26,456 bases of DNA from positions 1 through 26,456 of the forward strand of contig DIXP01000049.1 of the NCBI GenBank assembly GCA_002436065.1, in the 5' to 3' direction. A program made the translations under genes and the position numbers. Source of the stretch: Chloroflexi bacterium UBA6077 (GTDB lineage Bacteria > Chloroflexota > UBA6077). The notes under the pieces were generated by a model. It ran no database searches. It saw only the letters and a list, made by a program, of their open reading frames with translations, and was not told where the DNA came from. This document shows, in pieces, positions 7,301 through 15,159 of the stretch (within the stretch, counting starts at the first letter, position 1; each line of letters opens with the position of its first letter).

Positions 7301-10228
7301 GTTGGAGTCGGTCGTAGGCTGCAGCGTGCCCAGGAGGGTGTCCTCCGGCTTGCTGGTCCATAGGTAGCTGCCATCGGGCTGCCTCTCCTTCACGCTCAGC
7401 CACTTGCGATCGTAGAAGGAGACAACGACCGGGCTGTTGGCCACGGGCTTTCGGTTCCGATCCACCACCAGCAGATCGACGGTGGCCTGCTCTCCAGTCT
7501 TTACGAGGTAGCGATCGGGCCGAAGGCCGACGTACCGGTCCCCCTTGTGGACCACCACCTCGGTTCGGCTGCTGACCTCCTGGTTGTTCGAATCGGTGAG
7601 GGTGGCCTCGATTGTGAAGCGCTGGCTCACCAGATCCTTGGAGAGGTCCGCGGGCACCCTGAAGACGAATTCGCCCTGAGCATCGGTGTTGCCCTGCCCC
7701 TCGGTTCTCTTCTTCTCCCCCTGTACTCTGGCTTCCCGCATCAGGTCGTAGTCCGTGAACTGGTAGCCCTCTTCGAGCCCTGAGAAGAAATGGTTCTCCG
7801 AGGTGACCAGCCAGCGCACCTTGCTGTTGTCCAGGGGTTGGCCGAAGTAGTAGGCGCCGCCGCTCGCCACCGAAATCTGGTCGCCGGCAAGGTAAGACTC
7901 CCGATCGGTGCTCACCTCTACCTCGAACTCAGGTTTCCGGTACTCGGCAACCCCGAATTGGGCGCCGAAGCCCCAATCGCCGAGGCGCGCCGAGACGTGG
8001 TAGTTGCCCAAGGCGGCATCCTGCGCCAGAGGGATCTCGCCGTCGAAGGAGCCGACATCGTTCACCCGCATCGTGACCTCGTGCACCTTCCTGCCCCGGC
8101 TGTCGGTGACCTGCAGCTCCAGCTGTGTAGCGGCCGCTGGAACGGTGTAGCGGGCGTCGTCATCGGCCCGCAAGACGCCCTTGAACAGCACCTTCTGCCC
8201 GGGCCGGTAGATCGGCCGGTCGGTGTATAGGTAACCGCGGTAGGGCTGGGCGTAGGGCTCCCAGGGGATGCCGAACTCGAAGGGATGAACCCCCTCCATC
8301 CAGTCGGTGCTCACCGCGGCTGTGTCGCCCTCCCCTTCGGCAAATGCGAAGAGCTGGGAGGCATTCCTGTTCGGATCCAGCGGCAGGTCTGAGAGCTGAT
8401 AGACCCCATCCGAGTCGGTTCGCCCCGCCGCAAGGCTCTTCCCATCGGGAGACATGATCCGGATCGGCACATCGGGCGCCACGTTTCCACTGGTGAGATC
8501 GGTAGCCCAGACCAGAGCCTGGCTGCCCGAGCGCTTGAGGGTGAGGCCCAGTCGACTCACCACCAGCAGCCTGCTGTCGGATGTGTTTTCCGCCGTCCGC
8601 ATCCGCAGATAGTAGAACCCCGGAGGGAGTTTGCCCTCCCGACCCTCGGCGAGGGCGGTGGAGGTCAGCTTGCTGGCGTTGCGCTCGGCGGAAGAGGGTT
8701 TATCAGACCAAGCACGCACCAGAGACGCCTGGCCGGGTGCGAAACCCTCTCGTGCCTTGTAGTCGGTGGACAGCTTCATGAACTCCGCCCGATTGAGGCG
8801 GTAGAGAGAGAAATCCAGCCGGGACACATTGACGTGCTCGACGTAGACAGCAGGCGTAGCAGCGGCATTGAAGGTCCCCACCTGGCCGGGGATGGCGAGG
8901 CTGGCGTGGGGAGGCAAGGCGGAGGTAGTGAAGGCAAGCTGGAGTGGAGTCCCCAGCTTCTGGCCGAAGCGGTCCTGAGCCTCCGCACCCAGAGTCACGG
9001 TGTAGCTGGTGGAGGGCTTTAGCTGGCCCCAGATGTACAGCGCGGTGTTGGACTCCTGCCACCCGAGGTGCCAGTTGCCGGTGGGTTTGGGATTCATTGT
9101 GAGCGCCTTCTCCACCGAGTCTGGGTCCATAGGGTTGCTGAAGGCGATCCGGACGGAGTCGAAGGAGGGGTAGTTGGCGGCTCGGTCCTTCGGGGTGGTG
9201 GAGGCAACCACAGGCCGCCCCACGGTGGTGAAGCTCCAGCTGAACTCACCCGCTTCGCCGCCCCCTCGAGCAGCCTTGACTCCCGCCGCAACCTTTGCAG
9301 TGTAGCTGGTCGAGAGGTCTAGGGGTGAAGTGGGGCGGAAGAGCAACGTCTCGCCCTCCCAAGAGGTGGCGCCGGCGATAGAAGCGCCTTGAGGCCCATG
9401 GAGGGAAACACGCTGTTCGGCCGAGAGGTGGTCTACCGGCTGGTCGAAGCTGATCCGCAACTCGGAGGTAGGGCCGACGAATCTCGTGTTGGCCTCGGGG
9501 GAGACCTGTGATACGGCCGGGGCCTTGGTAGCGAAACCCCAGCGGTAATCCTCCGCAAGGGTGCTCCCGTCGGTGTCCTTCAGCCCCTTGGGTACGGTGA
9601 CAGTGTAGGCCAGCCCAGAAGGGAAACCCCCATCGGGCTGGTAAAGATAGAGGGAGGTGGTGAGCCAGCGACCCTTGCCCGGCAGGGGCGGATCGATGCG
9701 CAGGGGGTTCGGCTCACCGCCGCTGGTACCAAGGGGCACCATGGGATAGCTGAACTGCACGCCGATGAAGCCGTTGGAGGCGATCTCCGAAGCGTCGTTC
9801 CCGGGCTGGACGCTCACAACGGACAAATCCTTGGAAGTCATGAACTCGAAGGAAACGGGGGACTTCAGGCTCTGCAGGTTGAGGCCGCGAGCCGACTGGT
9901 CTACAGTGACCAGGTAGCGCGTGCCACGGGCCCAACCGATTTGGGGAGCGAACAGCAGAGTGTTGCCCTTCCAGGAGAAGGCCCCATCGACAGGGGGGTC
10001 TATCCGGACTGCCCGCTCCGCGAGTGGGGCCAGCATGTTCCTATCGAAGGCGATGGTGAGTAACGCGTTGGGCGGCACATCCTTGCCGGCCGAGGGCCCG
10101 ACCCCCTGCACCACCGGAGCCTCCATCGCCCCATCGGCGCATCCGAGCAGTCCGGCGCAGACCGCCATAGCGAAGAGAGCCGCTGCCACCAGCTGCCGCA
10201 ATTCACCGGTTCCAGGGCTCCTCCACAT
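4340..10228 (-). CDS. thioester alpha-2-macroglobulin-family lipoprotein (YfhM-like), 1962 aa
   Basis: Bacterial alpha-2-macroglobulins are cell-envelope protease traps. A signal peptide ends in lipobox L-L-G-C30, so the mature protein should be lipid-anchored. Residues ~34-440 hold four successive Big_5/SbsA Ig-like repeats, recognisable by I-A-F-D-R-N-M, V-Q-F-S-Y-P-M, I-S-F-D-Q-P-V and I-A-F-S-N-P-M. MG domains follow, including Y-R-P-G-Q-K-V near 675 and the alpha-2-macroglobulin core segment W-N-P-S-V near 1245. The thioester is intact as C1454-T-E-Q1457, starting an alpha/alpha-toroid domain with G-G-W-G-W-W-P-G. A C-terminal MG/receptor-like domain begins near 1800. At 1962 residues it exceeds the ~1650 of E. 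coli YfhM, partly through the N-terminal Ig repeats. ATG 10228 follows GGAGG by 7 bases. It lies 102 bases after pbpC on the same strand, the conserved pairing in which the trap protects the envelope during murein repair. Confidence 0.95.
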   Translation of the reverse strand: MWRSPGTGELRQLVAAALFAMAVCAGLLGCADGAMEAPVVQGVGPSAGKDVPPNALLTIAFDRNMLAPLAERAVRIDPPVDGAFSWKGNTLLFAPQIGWARGTRYLVTVDQSARGLNLQSLKSPVSFEFMTSKDLSVVSVQPGNDASEIASNGFIGVQFSYPMVPLGTSGGEPNPLRIDPPLPGKGRWLTTSLYLYQPDGGFPSGLAYTVTVPKGLKDTDGSTLAEDYRWGFATKAPAVSQVSPEANTRFVGPTSELRISFDQPVDHLSAEQRVSLHGPQGASIAGATSWEGETLLFRPTSPLDLSTSYTAKVAAGVKAARGGGEAGEFSWSFTTVGRPVVASTTPKDRAANYPSFDSVRIAFSNPMDPDSVEKALTMNPKPTGNWHLGWQESNTALYIWGQLKPSTSYTVTLGAEAQDRFGQKLGTPLQLAFTTSALPPHASLAIPGQVGTFNAAATPAVYVEHVNVSRLDFSLYRLNRAEFMKLSTDYKAREGFAPGQASLVRAWSDKPSSAERNASKLTSTALAEGREGKLPPGFYYLRMRTAENTSDSRLLVVSRLGLTLKRSGSQALVWATDLTSGNVAPDVPIRIMSPDGKSLAAGRTDSDGVYQLSDLPLDPNRNASQLFAFAEGEGDTAAVSTDWMEGVHPFEFGIPWEPYAQPYRGYLYTDRPIYRPGQKVLFKGVLRADDDARYTVPAAATQLELQVTDSRGRKVHEVTMRVNDVGSFDGEIPLAQDAALGNYHVSARLGDWGFGAQFGVAEYRKPEFEVEVSTDRESYLAGDQISVASGGAYYFGQPLDNSKVRWLVTSENHFFSGLEEGYQFTDYDLMREARVQGEKKRTEGQGNTDAQGEFVFRVPADLSKDLVSQRFTIEATLTDSNNQEVSSRTEVVVHKGDRYVGLRPDRYLVKTGEQATVDLLVVDRNRKPVANSPVVVSFYDRKWLSVKERQPDGSYLWTSKPEDTLLGTLQPTTDSNGKARASLQTKDAGSVRVVAEVADAAGNKLTSATYIYASGSGYASWRMESNDRMELVLDRAEYNVGETARVLIPSPVEDALALVTVERGKVLSHRLVRLKGNSETLELPVESGYLPNVYVSAVLFKGGGGGGVPTFKLGYGQLNVKLDDRKLNVSLAPDKTRYEPGEKATYTLKTADAAGKGVPAELSLAVVDAAVLALAEDGGRDMLDSFWRRRGLGVTTAATLSQSIDRHNASLSQENKGAGDGGENITVRREFPDTAYWNPSVRTDEKGEATVTVDLPDNLTTWRATAKGVTTSTQVGSASSDVLASKSLLLRPAFPRFLLMGDRLTLATLLHNYTENEVEVEVGLSAKGVQPDGSDSFAVQRVRIPAGDQRKLDWPARVEIVAGGGSRATLTLTAKPLAQGVPGDSVELTLPVHTLTTAEVVATSGEVSDSTTELVRLPEGINPALGELTIETSPSLAAGMRYSARFLDEFPYECTEQTVSRFLPRVVMQRAFGKLGLPDKEGIAGKLPSLVSRSLQRLYGGQRPDGGWGWWPGESSDQWITAYVVHGLAEARRSGHIVDQGVLDMAAQFLRRSLDAPTDAQHPENPNSRAYVLYTLAQAGKGDVGLTNALYERRSILGNYGRAYLILTLQSLGAGKQDGKLQSLLSDLTSTSIASATGAHWEEESVDYRTMNSNTRSTAVVLDALAKAAPDHPLIASTVRWLMVARKDGHWETTQETAMSLLALTDYLEASGELKGDFIYRVSLNGKDLSTETVKPENVDEARWLVVEVKDLLAGADNSVNLARALPSGQSGEGKLYYTMHLRFFPQADSVPAVAEGLGLVREYYRLGDEAAGPLTQVRVGETVKVKLTVLAMQDMHYLIVEDPLPSGLEAVDTRLKTTSMAARDETGGTRKDDDEKRKLEGESGIGALSWWRYDYFNHVEPRDDRVALFATYLPKGSYEYTYLARATSAGEFQAMPVSGYEMYFPEVWGRSEGGKFTVAGQ

Positions 10229-10330
10229 CGGGACACCTCCAGTTCACCATATGTAGTCCATTATCCGGCAGGGCTGCTTCCAGAACAACCACCTGACCTC
10301 GCCGGGGTCGGGGCCTTCTTCCTCTCCCGC

Positions 10331-12793
10331 TCATCTTGCTGACCGGCCATCTTCCACCAGGATAGAGACGCTGTCGGAGGCCAGGAGGTTCCCGGAGGCG
10401 TCCAGTGCGCGCGCCTCGAAGAGGTGAGTGCCTGGGGATAGGGTCCAGGAGGCGCGGCAGGACGAGGCATCAAAGGAGGCGAGAACGATGCCATCTACCA
10501 GTAGCTGCATGCGCACCCCCTGGCCGAGCCCAGCCGCCACCGCGGCGATCTCCAGCTGCTGGCTGGAGAGGGGTATCTCCGGGCTGATCCGCAGGACTGC
10601 CTCATTGGTCGGGCTGGTCAGCCGCAGCGTGGTGGCCGCCGGGGTCGTAACGTTGGATCCTCCATGGAGGGTGCACTCCACGGTAGGAGGCTCTGGGATC
10701 CCTCGTCCCCGCGCCCAGGACTGAAGCTCCAACGGGACCAGATGGAACAGCTGATGATCCACCAATTCAGGAGGGCAGTTGGGACCAGCCAGCATGCCGG
10801 TCGACCGATCGATGGGTAGGGAACGGTGCCAGCCACAAGTAGACGTGGGGGCCGTGCCATCGAGGAACAGTTCGGTGCGCCGACTGGGGCACCAGGGTGA
10901 GGGCAGTTGGCCAGACTCAGGGCACACCTCCCGCCTCACCAGTCCCGGCGGCTCCTGGAACTGGGCTGCCGGGCGGCCCTTCAGCGCCTCTTCCATGAAG
11001 TCGTGCCAGATGGGGGCCGCGCCGCTGATGCCGGAGACGCCCCTCATGGGTTGGTTGTCGGCGTTGCCCACCCACACTCCGGTCACAAGCTCCGGCGTGT
11101 AGCCCACGGTCCAGTTGTCCCTCCAATCGGTGGTGGTACCGGTCTTGGCCGCAGCCGGCCGGCTCAACTTCAGGGCGCTTCCCCGGCCGAAGGCCGCGCC
11201 CCTGGCCTCGTCGTCTGAGAGGATGCTGGTGAGCAGGTAAGCAACCTGAGGAGAGAAGGATCGTCGAGCAGGCGGCCGGGCCTTGCGTAGAAGGTCGTGA
11301 CCTCCAGTGTCCACAACTCGGAGGATCGCGACGGGACCCAGCCCCACGCCGGCATTCGCCAGGCTGCCGTACGCCGAGGCCATATCCAGCAACCTGACCT
11401 CGCCGCTCCCCAACACCAGGCTGAGGCCGGCGGTGCCCTTGTCCCCCAGGCTGGACAATCCAGCGCGGGTCGCTCCGTCGAGGAAGGCGCCTACACCCAC
11501 CTGCTGCAGCAGGCTGACCGCCGGCAAGTTGTAGGAGTTGGCCAGCGCCTCCCGCAGGGAGACGGGACCGTGCCAGACCTGGTCGTAGTTCTCGGGTGCG
11601 TAGCCCTTGCCATCAGCCGTGAGAAAGGAGGTCGGGACGTCATACAGCACCGTGGCTGCCGTGAAGCCGCGCTCCAGGGCTAACCCGTAGAGGAAGGGCT
11701 TCAGGGCGGACCCTGGTTGGCGCTGCGCCAACGCCACATTGACCTCACCGTCGATGGCCTCGTCGAAGTAGTTGGCACTTCCGACCATCGCGAGGATTTC
11801 CCCGCTCCGAGGATCCAGCGCCACCAGCGCCCCATTGCTGACCCCTTTGTCCGCCAGCGAGGCCACGTGACGCCGGACCGTCGCCTCGGCCACCTCCTGG
11901 AGACCCAGATCCAGCGTGGTGTGGACGTTCAGCCGCCCCACCCTATTGGGGTCCAAGTCATGAGACTCCAGCAACTGCCGTACGTAGGCCACGAAGTGAG
12001 GAGCGCGAATCGGGAAGGGCGTGTCGGCCAGGGCGAGATCCTCATCAGCGGCCGCCCGCGCCTCCTCCTCCGTTACGTAACGTTGCCGCTGCATCAGGGC
12101 CAGCACCGTCCCCTGTCGGGCCCTGGCAGCGGACAGGTCCAGCAGGGGGTCAAGGTCGGAGGGCGCCTGCGGCAGGCCCGCCAGCAGGGCCGACTCCGCC
12201 AGGTCCAGGTCGCGCGCGCTCTTGCCGAAGTACACCCTGGCCGCCGCCTCCACCCCGATCGCCTGGTGCCCGTAGGGCGCGCTGTTGAGGTACAACTCCA
12301 GGATCTCATCCTTGCCACACCGCGCTGCCAATCGAAGCGCCAACGCCGCCTCCCGCAGCTTCCTGACCAGGGAGCGTTCGCTCCGCTCCTCGGGGGTCAT
12401 CCAGAGGTTGCGCGCCAGTTGCTGAGTGATGGTGCTCCCGCCGCTGGCCACACCCTCGCTCCGCCAGTTCTGGAGGAAGGCGCGAAGGATGGCGAAGGGA
12501 TCCACACCAGGATTGGAATAGAAGGAGGCATCCTCCGTGGCAACGGTGGCCTGCAGTAGGCGTGGGGGAAGCTCCCCGAGGGGAACGAAGGCGGCCTTCC
12601 CCTGTTGGGGATCCAGGGCCTCGTACAGCAGCAGGCCATGACGGTCGTAGATGGCAACTGTTGCCGGCGAAGGCGCGGAAGGCAGCAAATCGCCGCGCGG
12701 GTCGAAGACCAGGAGCCAGGCCGCCAGGAGGGTCGGGATCGCCAGCAGGAGGGCTAGCAGCGCAACCCGTCGGTTACGGCCGGGAAGATACAT
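10331..12793 (-). CDS. pbpC: penicillin-binding protein 1C, bifunctional glycosyltransferase/transpeptidase
   Basis: The 820-aa protein polymerises and cross-links peptidoglycan at the outer face of the cytoplasmic membrane. One transmembrane helix (residues 10-30) is followed by a GT51 domain with catalytic E87 in A-T-E-D-A-S-F-Y and the G-G-S-T-I-T-Q-Q-L-A-R-N motif (118-129). The transpeptidase has all three motifs: S362-A-L-K365, S420-Y-N422 and K550-T-G552. The C-terminal ~95 residues match the BiPBP_C domain typical of PBP1C. ATG 12793 is chosen because the transmembrane segment follows directly and GAGG sits 6 bases upstream; the open frame extends to 12910 but would read through a hairpin and a TATAAT promoter. 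It is first in an operon with the alpha-2-macroglobulin gene, as in E. coli. Slightly longer than the E. coli enzyme (770 aa), no defects seen. Confidence 0.96.
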   Translation of the reverse strand: MYLPGRNRRVALLALLLAIPTLLAAWLLVFDPRGDLLPSAPSPATVAIYDRHGLLLYEALDPQQGKAAFVPLGELPPRLLQATVATEDASFYSNPGVDPFAILRAFLQNWRSEGVASGGSTITQQLARNLWMTPEERSERSLVRKLREAALALRLAARCGKDEILELYLNSAPYGHQAIGVEAAARVYFGKSARDLDLAESALLAGLPQAPSDLDPLLDLSAARARQGTVLALMQRQRYVTEEEARAAADEDLALADTPFPIRAPHFVAYVRQLLESHDLDPNRVGRLNVHTTLDLGLQEVAEATVRRHVASLADKGVSNGALVALDPRSGEILAMVGSANYFDEAIDGEVNVALAQRQPGSALKPFLYGLALERGFTAATVLYDVPTSFLTADGKGYAPENYDQVWHGPVSLREALANSYNLPAVSLLQQVGVGAFLDGATRAGLSSLGDKGTAGLSLVLGSGEVRLLDMASAYGSLANAGVGLGPVAILRVVDTGGHDLLRKARPPARRSFSPQVAYLLTSILSDDEARGAAFGRGSALKLSRPAAAKTGTTTDWRDNWTVGYTPELVTGVWVGNADNQPMRGVSGISGAAPIWHDFMEEALKGRPAAQFQEPPGLVRREVCPESGQLPSPWCPSRRTELFLDGTAPTSTCGWHRSLPIDRSTGMLAGPNCPPELVDHQLFHLVPLELQSWARGRGIPEPPTVECTLHGGSNVTTPAATTLRLTSPTNEAVLRISPEIPLSSQQLEIAAVAAGLGQGVRMQLLVDGIVLASFDASSCRASWTLSPGTHLFEARALDASGNLLASDSVSILVEDGRSAR

Positions 12794-12820
12794 GGTCAAC
12801 CTCGCGGAAGTGGTGGCGCC

Positions 12821-12849
12821 ATTATACCGGGAGAAAACGGATGAACCGA
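12821..12849 (-). promoter_or_regulatory. pbpC promoter with perfect TATAAT -10
   Basis: On the minus strand a perfect TATAAT (12826-12821) lies 27 bases before the pbpC ATG. The best -35 at 17-base spacing is TCGGTT (12849-12844), which is weak. A start site near 12814 would give a 20-base leader containing the GAGG ribosome-binding site. Confidence 0.5.
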
Positions 12850-12862
12850 TGGAGCAAAGGAC

Positions 12863-12917
12863 CTCGGCCGTGAGTGGCCAGGCTAACCAGTTATTAGCCT
12901 GGCCACTCACGGCCGAG
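12863..12917 (-). terminator. perfect 24-bp stem-loop, probable terminator of the response-regulator gene
   Basis: Bases 12863-12886 and 12894-12917 are perfectly complementary (24 bp) around a 7-base loop. The stem begins 22 bases after the stop codon of the response-regulator gene on the minus strand and just upstream of the pbpC promoter, where a terminator would insulate pbpC. The following minus-strand bases (GTCCTTTGC) hold only a TTT, not a proper U-tract. Confidence 0.7.
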
Positions 12918-12939
12918 ACTGTGAGAACGGGGGGACAAC

Positions 12940-13317
12940 CTAGAAGCTAGCTACGGCGCACACCTTGTCACATAGCTCGCCCACGTCGAAGGGCTTGGCA
13001 ATGACAGCCTTCACCTGTTCACAGGATCGGACCCCACCATCTGAGGCGCATGCTGAGACCACTACCACGGGCACCTCCGAGGTGGATTCATCGCTGTTCA
13101 GGTGCTGGAGCATCTCAATCCCATCCATGCCGGGCATGTGGAGGTCCAGGGTGACGACGGAAGGACGTAGCTCTCTGGTAGCAGAGAGGCCCTCTCGGCC
13201 ATCTCTGCATCCCCTGACCCGGAAGCCAACGGACTCGAGCAGCTCGCAAATCATCTCTCGAACCGTGTCGTCGTCCTCAACGACTACAGCAAGGCGTGCT
13301 GACCCATTCAAAGACAC
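12940..13317 (-). CDS. single-domain response regulator (receiver only)
   Basis: The 125-aa product is one CheY-like receiver domain with no output domain. The acidic pocket is E14-D15-D16-D17, the phospho-acceptor is D58 in T-L-D-L-H-M-P-G-M-D-G, the switch Ser/Thr is S88 in V-V-V-S-A and the conserved Lys is K108 in A-K-P-F. All residues needed for phosphotransfer are present. With no DNA-binding domain it would act by protein contact, as a phosphorelay intermediate or a regulator of another protein. No histidine kinase lies in the window. The start is GTG at 13317 with AAGG 6 bases upstream. Its own promoter lies ~130 bases upstream, downstream of the NYN gene, and a 24-bp hairpin follows it, so it is probably monocistronic. 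Confidence 0.9.
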   Translation of the reverse strand: MSLNGSARLAVVVEDDDTVREMICELLESVGFRVRGCRDGREGLSATRELRPSVVTLDLHMPGMDGIEMLQHLNSDESTSEVPVVVVSACASDGGVRSCEQVKAVIAKPFDVGELCDKVCAVASF

Positions 13318-13445
13318 AGTTCACCTTCCCTCAGCGATCCGCCGTTTGGCAGTCGCCAGGCATAGTCTGGACTAGGCTCGGCCAGGTGGGGATGCTCCTG
13401 AAGAAGGAGGCAGCGCGCATATCCCACATCCGCGCGCGCATAGAC

Positions 13446-13473
13446 ATTCTAGTGGAGAGCCGTGTAGTGTCAA
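13446..13473 (-). promoter_or_regulatory. response-regulator promoter, TTGACA-16-TAGAAT
   Basis: On the minus strand a consensus TTGACA (13473-13468) and TAGAAT (13451-13446) are separated by 16 bases, in the gap between the NYN gene and the response regulator. Predicted initiation near 13439 gives a leader of about 120 bases. That leader starts in an alternating GC-rich stretch (13413-13442, GCGCGCATAT and CGCGCGCGCAT). Confidence 0.55.
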
Positions 13474-13522
13474 GGTCCGAGACCGCCAAAACGAGAATAG
13501 ATGTTGAAGATGGGTCGCGGGC

Positions 13523-14110
13523 TCAGGATACGGAGGTTGTGCTGGTCTTCCGTCGGGTCCGACGCCGGGGGGGTGTCGGAGGGGCTTCGACGCCGTTGGG
13601 CGAATCGGTATCGATGTCGGGATCAGGTTGCGGACGCCAGCCCCTGGTACGTGGGAGAGCCAGGTATTCGTCGGCGCAAAGCCTCAACTCGCGGTTGATG
13701 CTCTCCTGGTCGGCAGCCACCACCACCCGCTTGCCGTGTCGCTTGAGGGCGTTGGCCACGGCGATGAAGTTCCGATCACCGGAGCCAATGATGAAGACCT
13801 CAATCTCGGGGGCGTATTCCAACTGATCCCTGAGGTCCTGGGCCATGACGTCATCCACCACCGACTTCAGCCTGCCTCGCTGGTTCGGCCAGGCCGGACA
13901 ATGGATCAGCCGGAAACCGTACTGGTAGAGCTGTACGGCCAGTTCATCCATGTCTTCCCGCCGCCAGTCGCCGAAGGCGTGCCGGAGGAGCACTCTCCCC
14001 TGATCCGGGGCCAACTCCACCAGCCGCTCGATCGCCTCGCGCGGAACATTAGCTACGTCGATGTTGAGACTCACCAGAGGCCGCCGTTGCGGCTCGCTTA
14101 CCTTAGGCAC
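13523..14110 (-). CDS. NYN-domain (PIN-like, LabA/DUF88) protein
   Basis: The 195-aa protein is a NYN domain, a PIN-fold family related to bacterial LabA/DUF88 proteins and generally thought to be metal-dependent RNases. The acidic active-site residues are visible: D18 in S-L-N-I-D-V-A-N, D86-D87 in K-S-V-V-D-D-V-M-A-Q-D-L and D112 in I-I-G-S-G-D-R-N-F. The fold's final strand follows as G-K-R-V-V-V-A. The last ~45 residues are Pro/Arg/Thr-rich and probably disordered. The start is GTG at 14110 (motif M-P-K-V-S-E), with a GGAGG about 13 bases upstream, somewhat far. It is divergent from the Rieske fusion gene. Its RNA target cannot be told from the sequence. Confidence 0.85.
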   Translation of the reverse strand: MPKVSEPQRRPLVSLNIDVANVPREAIERLVELAPDQGRVLLRHAFGDWRREDMDELAVQLYQYGFRLIHCPAWPNQRGRLKSVVDDVMAQDLRDQLEYAPEIEVFIIGSGDRNFIAVANALKRHGKRVVVAADQESINRELRLCADEYLALPRTRGWRPQPDPDIDTDSPNGVEAPPTPPRRRTRRKTSTTSVS

Positions 14111-14139
14111 CAGTATGAAGGGACCTCCCCTTTGCAGAC

Positions 14140-14172
14140 GGTCACGATGACCTTGTTACGATGGTAATTATA
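14140..14172 (-). promoter_or_regulatory. NYN gene -10 element and adjacent GGTCA-CGA-TGACC palindrome
   Basis: On the minus strand a perfect TATAAT (14172-14167) lies about 57 bases before the NYN GTG start; no convincing -35 is seen. Just downstream of it, in the expected leader, GGTCA and TGACC (14140-14152) form a 13-bp dyad that could be an operator for the divergent pair of genes. Both are suggestions. Confidence 0.35.
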
Positions 14173-14274
14173 GCCCATTCGGCCAGCATGCTGCGAATCC
14201 GCGCTGCTCTTGGGCTGGTCCTCTACTTGCAGCAGGTGGTTGTAGCCACTCAAACCGATGCCAAGGAGACGGAA

Positions 14275-15159
14275 ATGCTCGAGATAGAGGAGAGAATAGT
14301 CGCCCCTGTCACCCACAGCAGCGGTGCCGAGGGCCTGGCGGAAACGGTACACGGGGGACTGCGAGGGCTGTTTTCAAGTACTGAGATTGGCCGCAGGGTG
14401 AAGGATGTCCTGAACGGGATCCAACTCGCGCACCCCTTCCATCCGGCGATGACGGACGTCACCCTGGGTGCCTTCACCACCGCCGCCGTCCTGGACGGCA
14501 TGGAGACGGTGACAGGGAACGGCAAGGAGGGCGCCACTACCGCGGTCATTGGGATGGGGCTTGCGAGCGCCACCGTTACGATAGCGAGCGGCCTAGCCGA
14601 TTGGTCAGACCTATACGGTCAGCAGCGCCGCGTCGGCCTGTTCCACGCCCTGACCAACATCACCTCCACGCTGCTGTTCGGCGCCTCGTTCGTGATGCGC
14701 CTCAGGGGTGGAGGGACAGTAGCCAAAGCACTCTCCACGACCGGATTCCTCACTGTGCTGTTCGGGGGCTATCTCGGTGGCGACCTGGCCTATCGACTTG
14801 GAACCCAGGTGAACCGCAACGCATGGGTCAAGGAGCCTAAGGAGTTCGTGCCGGCCATGAGGGAGGCAGATCTCCCGCCGGACAAGCCGACGAAGGTGAC
14901 CGTGAAGGGGGTGAACGTCGTCCTGGTGCGACAGGGGGACAAGATCTACGCAATGAACGAGACCTGCTCCCACGCCCACGGCCCCCTCTCGCAGGGCCAT
15001 CTGGAGGACGGGAGCCTGGTGTGCCCCTGGCACGGCTCGACCTACAGGCTGGAGGATGGGAGGGTAGTCCACGGGCCGTCGTCCTTCAGCCAGACCCACT
15101 ACGAGGTACAACTGCGAGACGGGCAGATAGAGGTACGCGCCAAGGTGCCGCGGCTCTAG
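14275..15159 (+). CDS. DUF2231 membrane domain fused to Rieske [2Fe-2S] domain
   Basis: The 294-aa product has two parts. Residues ~45-185 match the DUF2231 membrane family, with H-P-x-H-P-A-M-T-D near the start of the first helix and about four hydrophobic segments. Residues ~195-294 are a Rieske ferredoxin domain with both ligand boxes intact: C231-S-H233-x-H-G-P-L and C250-P-W-H253-G-S. The Rieske part most resembles soluble ferredoxins of the dioxygenase type, so the protein probably carries electrons at the membrane; its partner is unknown. The ATG at 14275 is preceded by AAGGAG with a 6-base gap and is preferred over the upstream in-frame start at 14161. The stop overlaps that of the convergent LysR gene by 3-4 bases. 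Confidence 0.88.
   Translation: MLEIEERIVAPVTHSSGAEGLAETVHGGLRGLFSSTEIGRRVKDVLNGIQLAHPFHPAMTDVTLGAFTTAAVLDGMETVTGNGKEGATTAVIGMGLASATVTIASGLADWSDLYGQQRRVGLFHALTNITSTLLFGASFVMRLRGGGTVAKALSTTGFLTVLFGGYLGGDLAYRLGTQVNRNAWVKEPKEFVPAMREADLPPDKPTKVTVKGVNVVLVRQGDKIYAMNETCSHAHGPLSQGHLEDGSLVCPWHGSTYRLEDGRVVHGPSSFSQTHYEVQLRDGQIEVRAKVPRL

Noticed and set aside
4718..9322. Many long plus-strand open frames (for example 4718-5581, 6239-6982 and 7790-8230)
   Set aside because: They are antisense to the alpha-2-macroglobulin gene, whose 1962-codon frame has recognisable domains; the antisense proteins are low-complexity and match nothing.
11717..12559. 280-codon plus-strand frame
   Set aside because: Antisense to the glycosyltransferase domain of pbpC, whose motifs are intact.
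12794..12910. 39-codon N-terminal extension of pbpC
   Set aside because: It would begin inside a 24-bp hairpin and read through the TATAAT promoter; the transmembrane segment starts right after ATG 12793.
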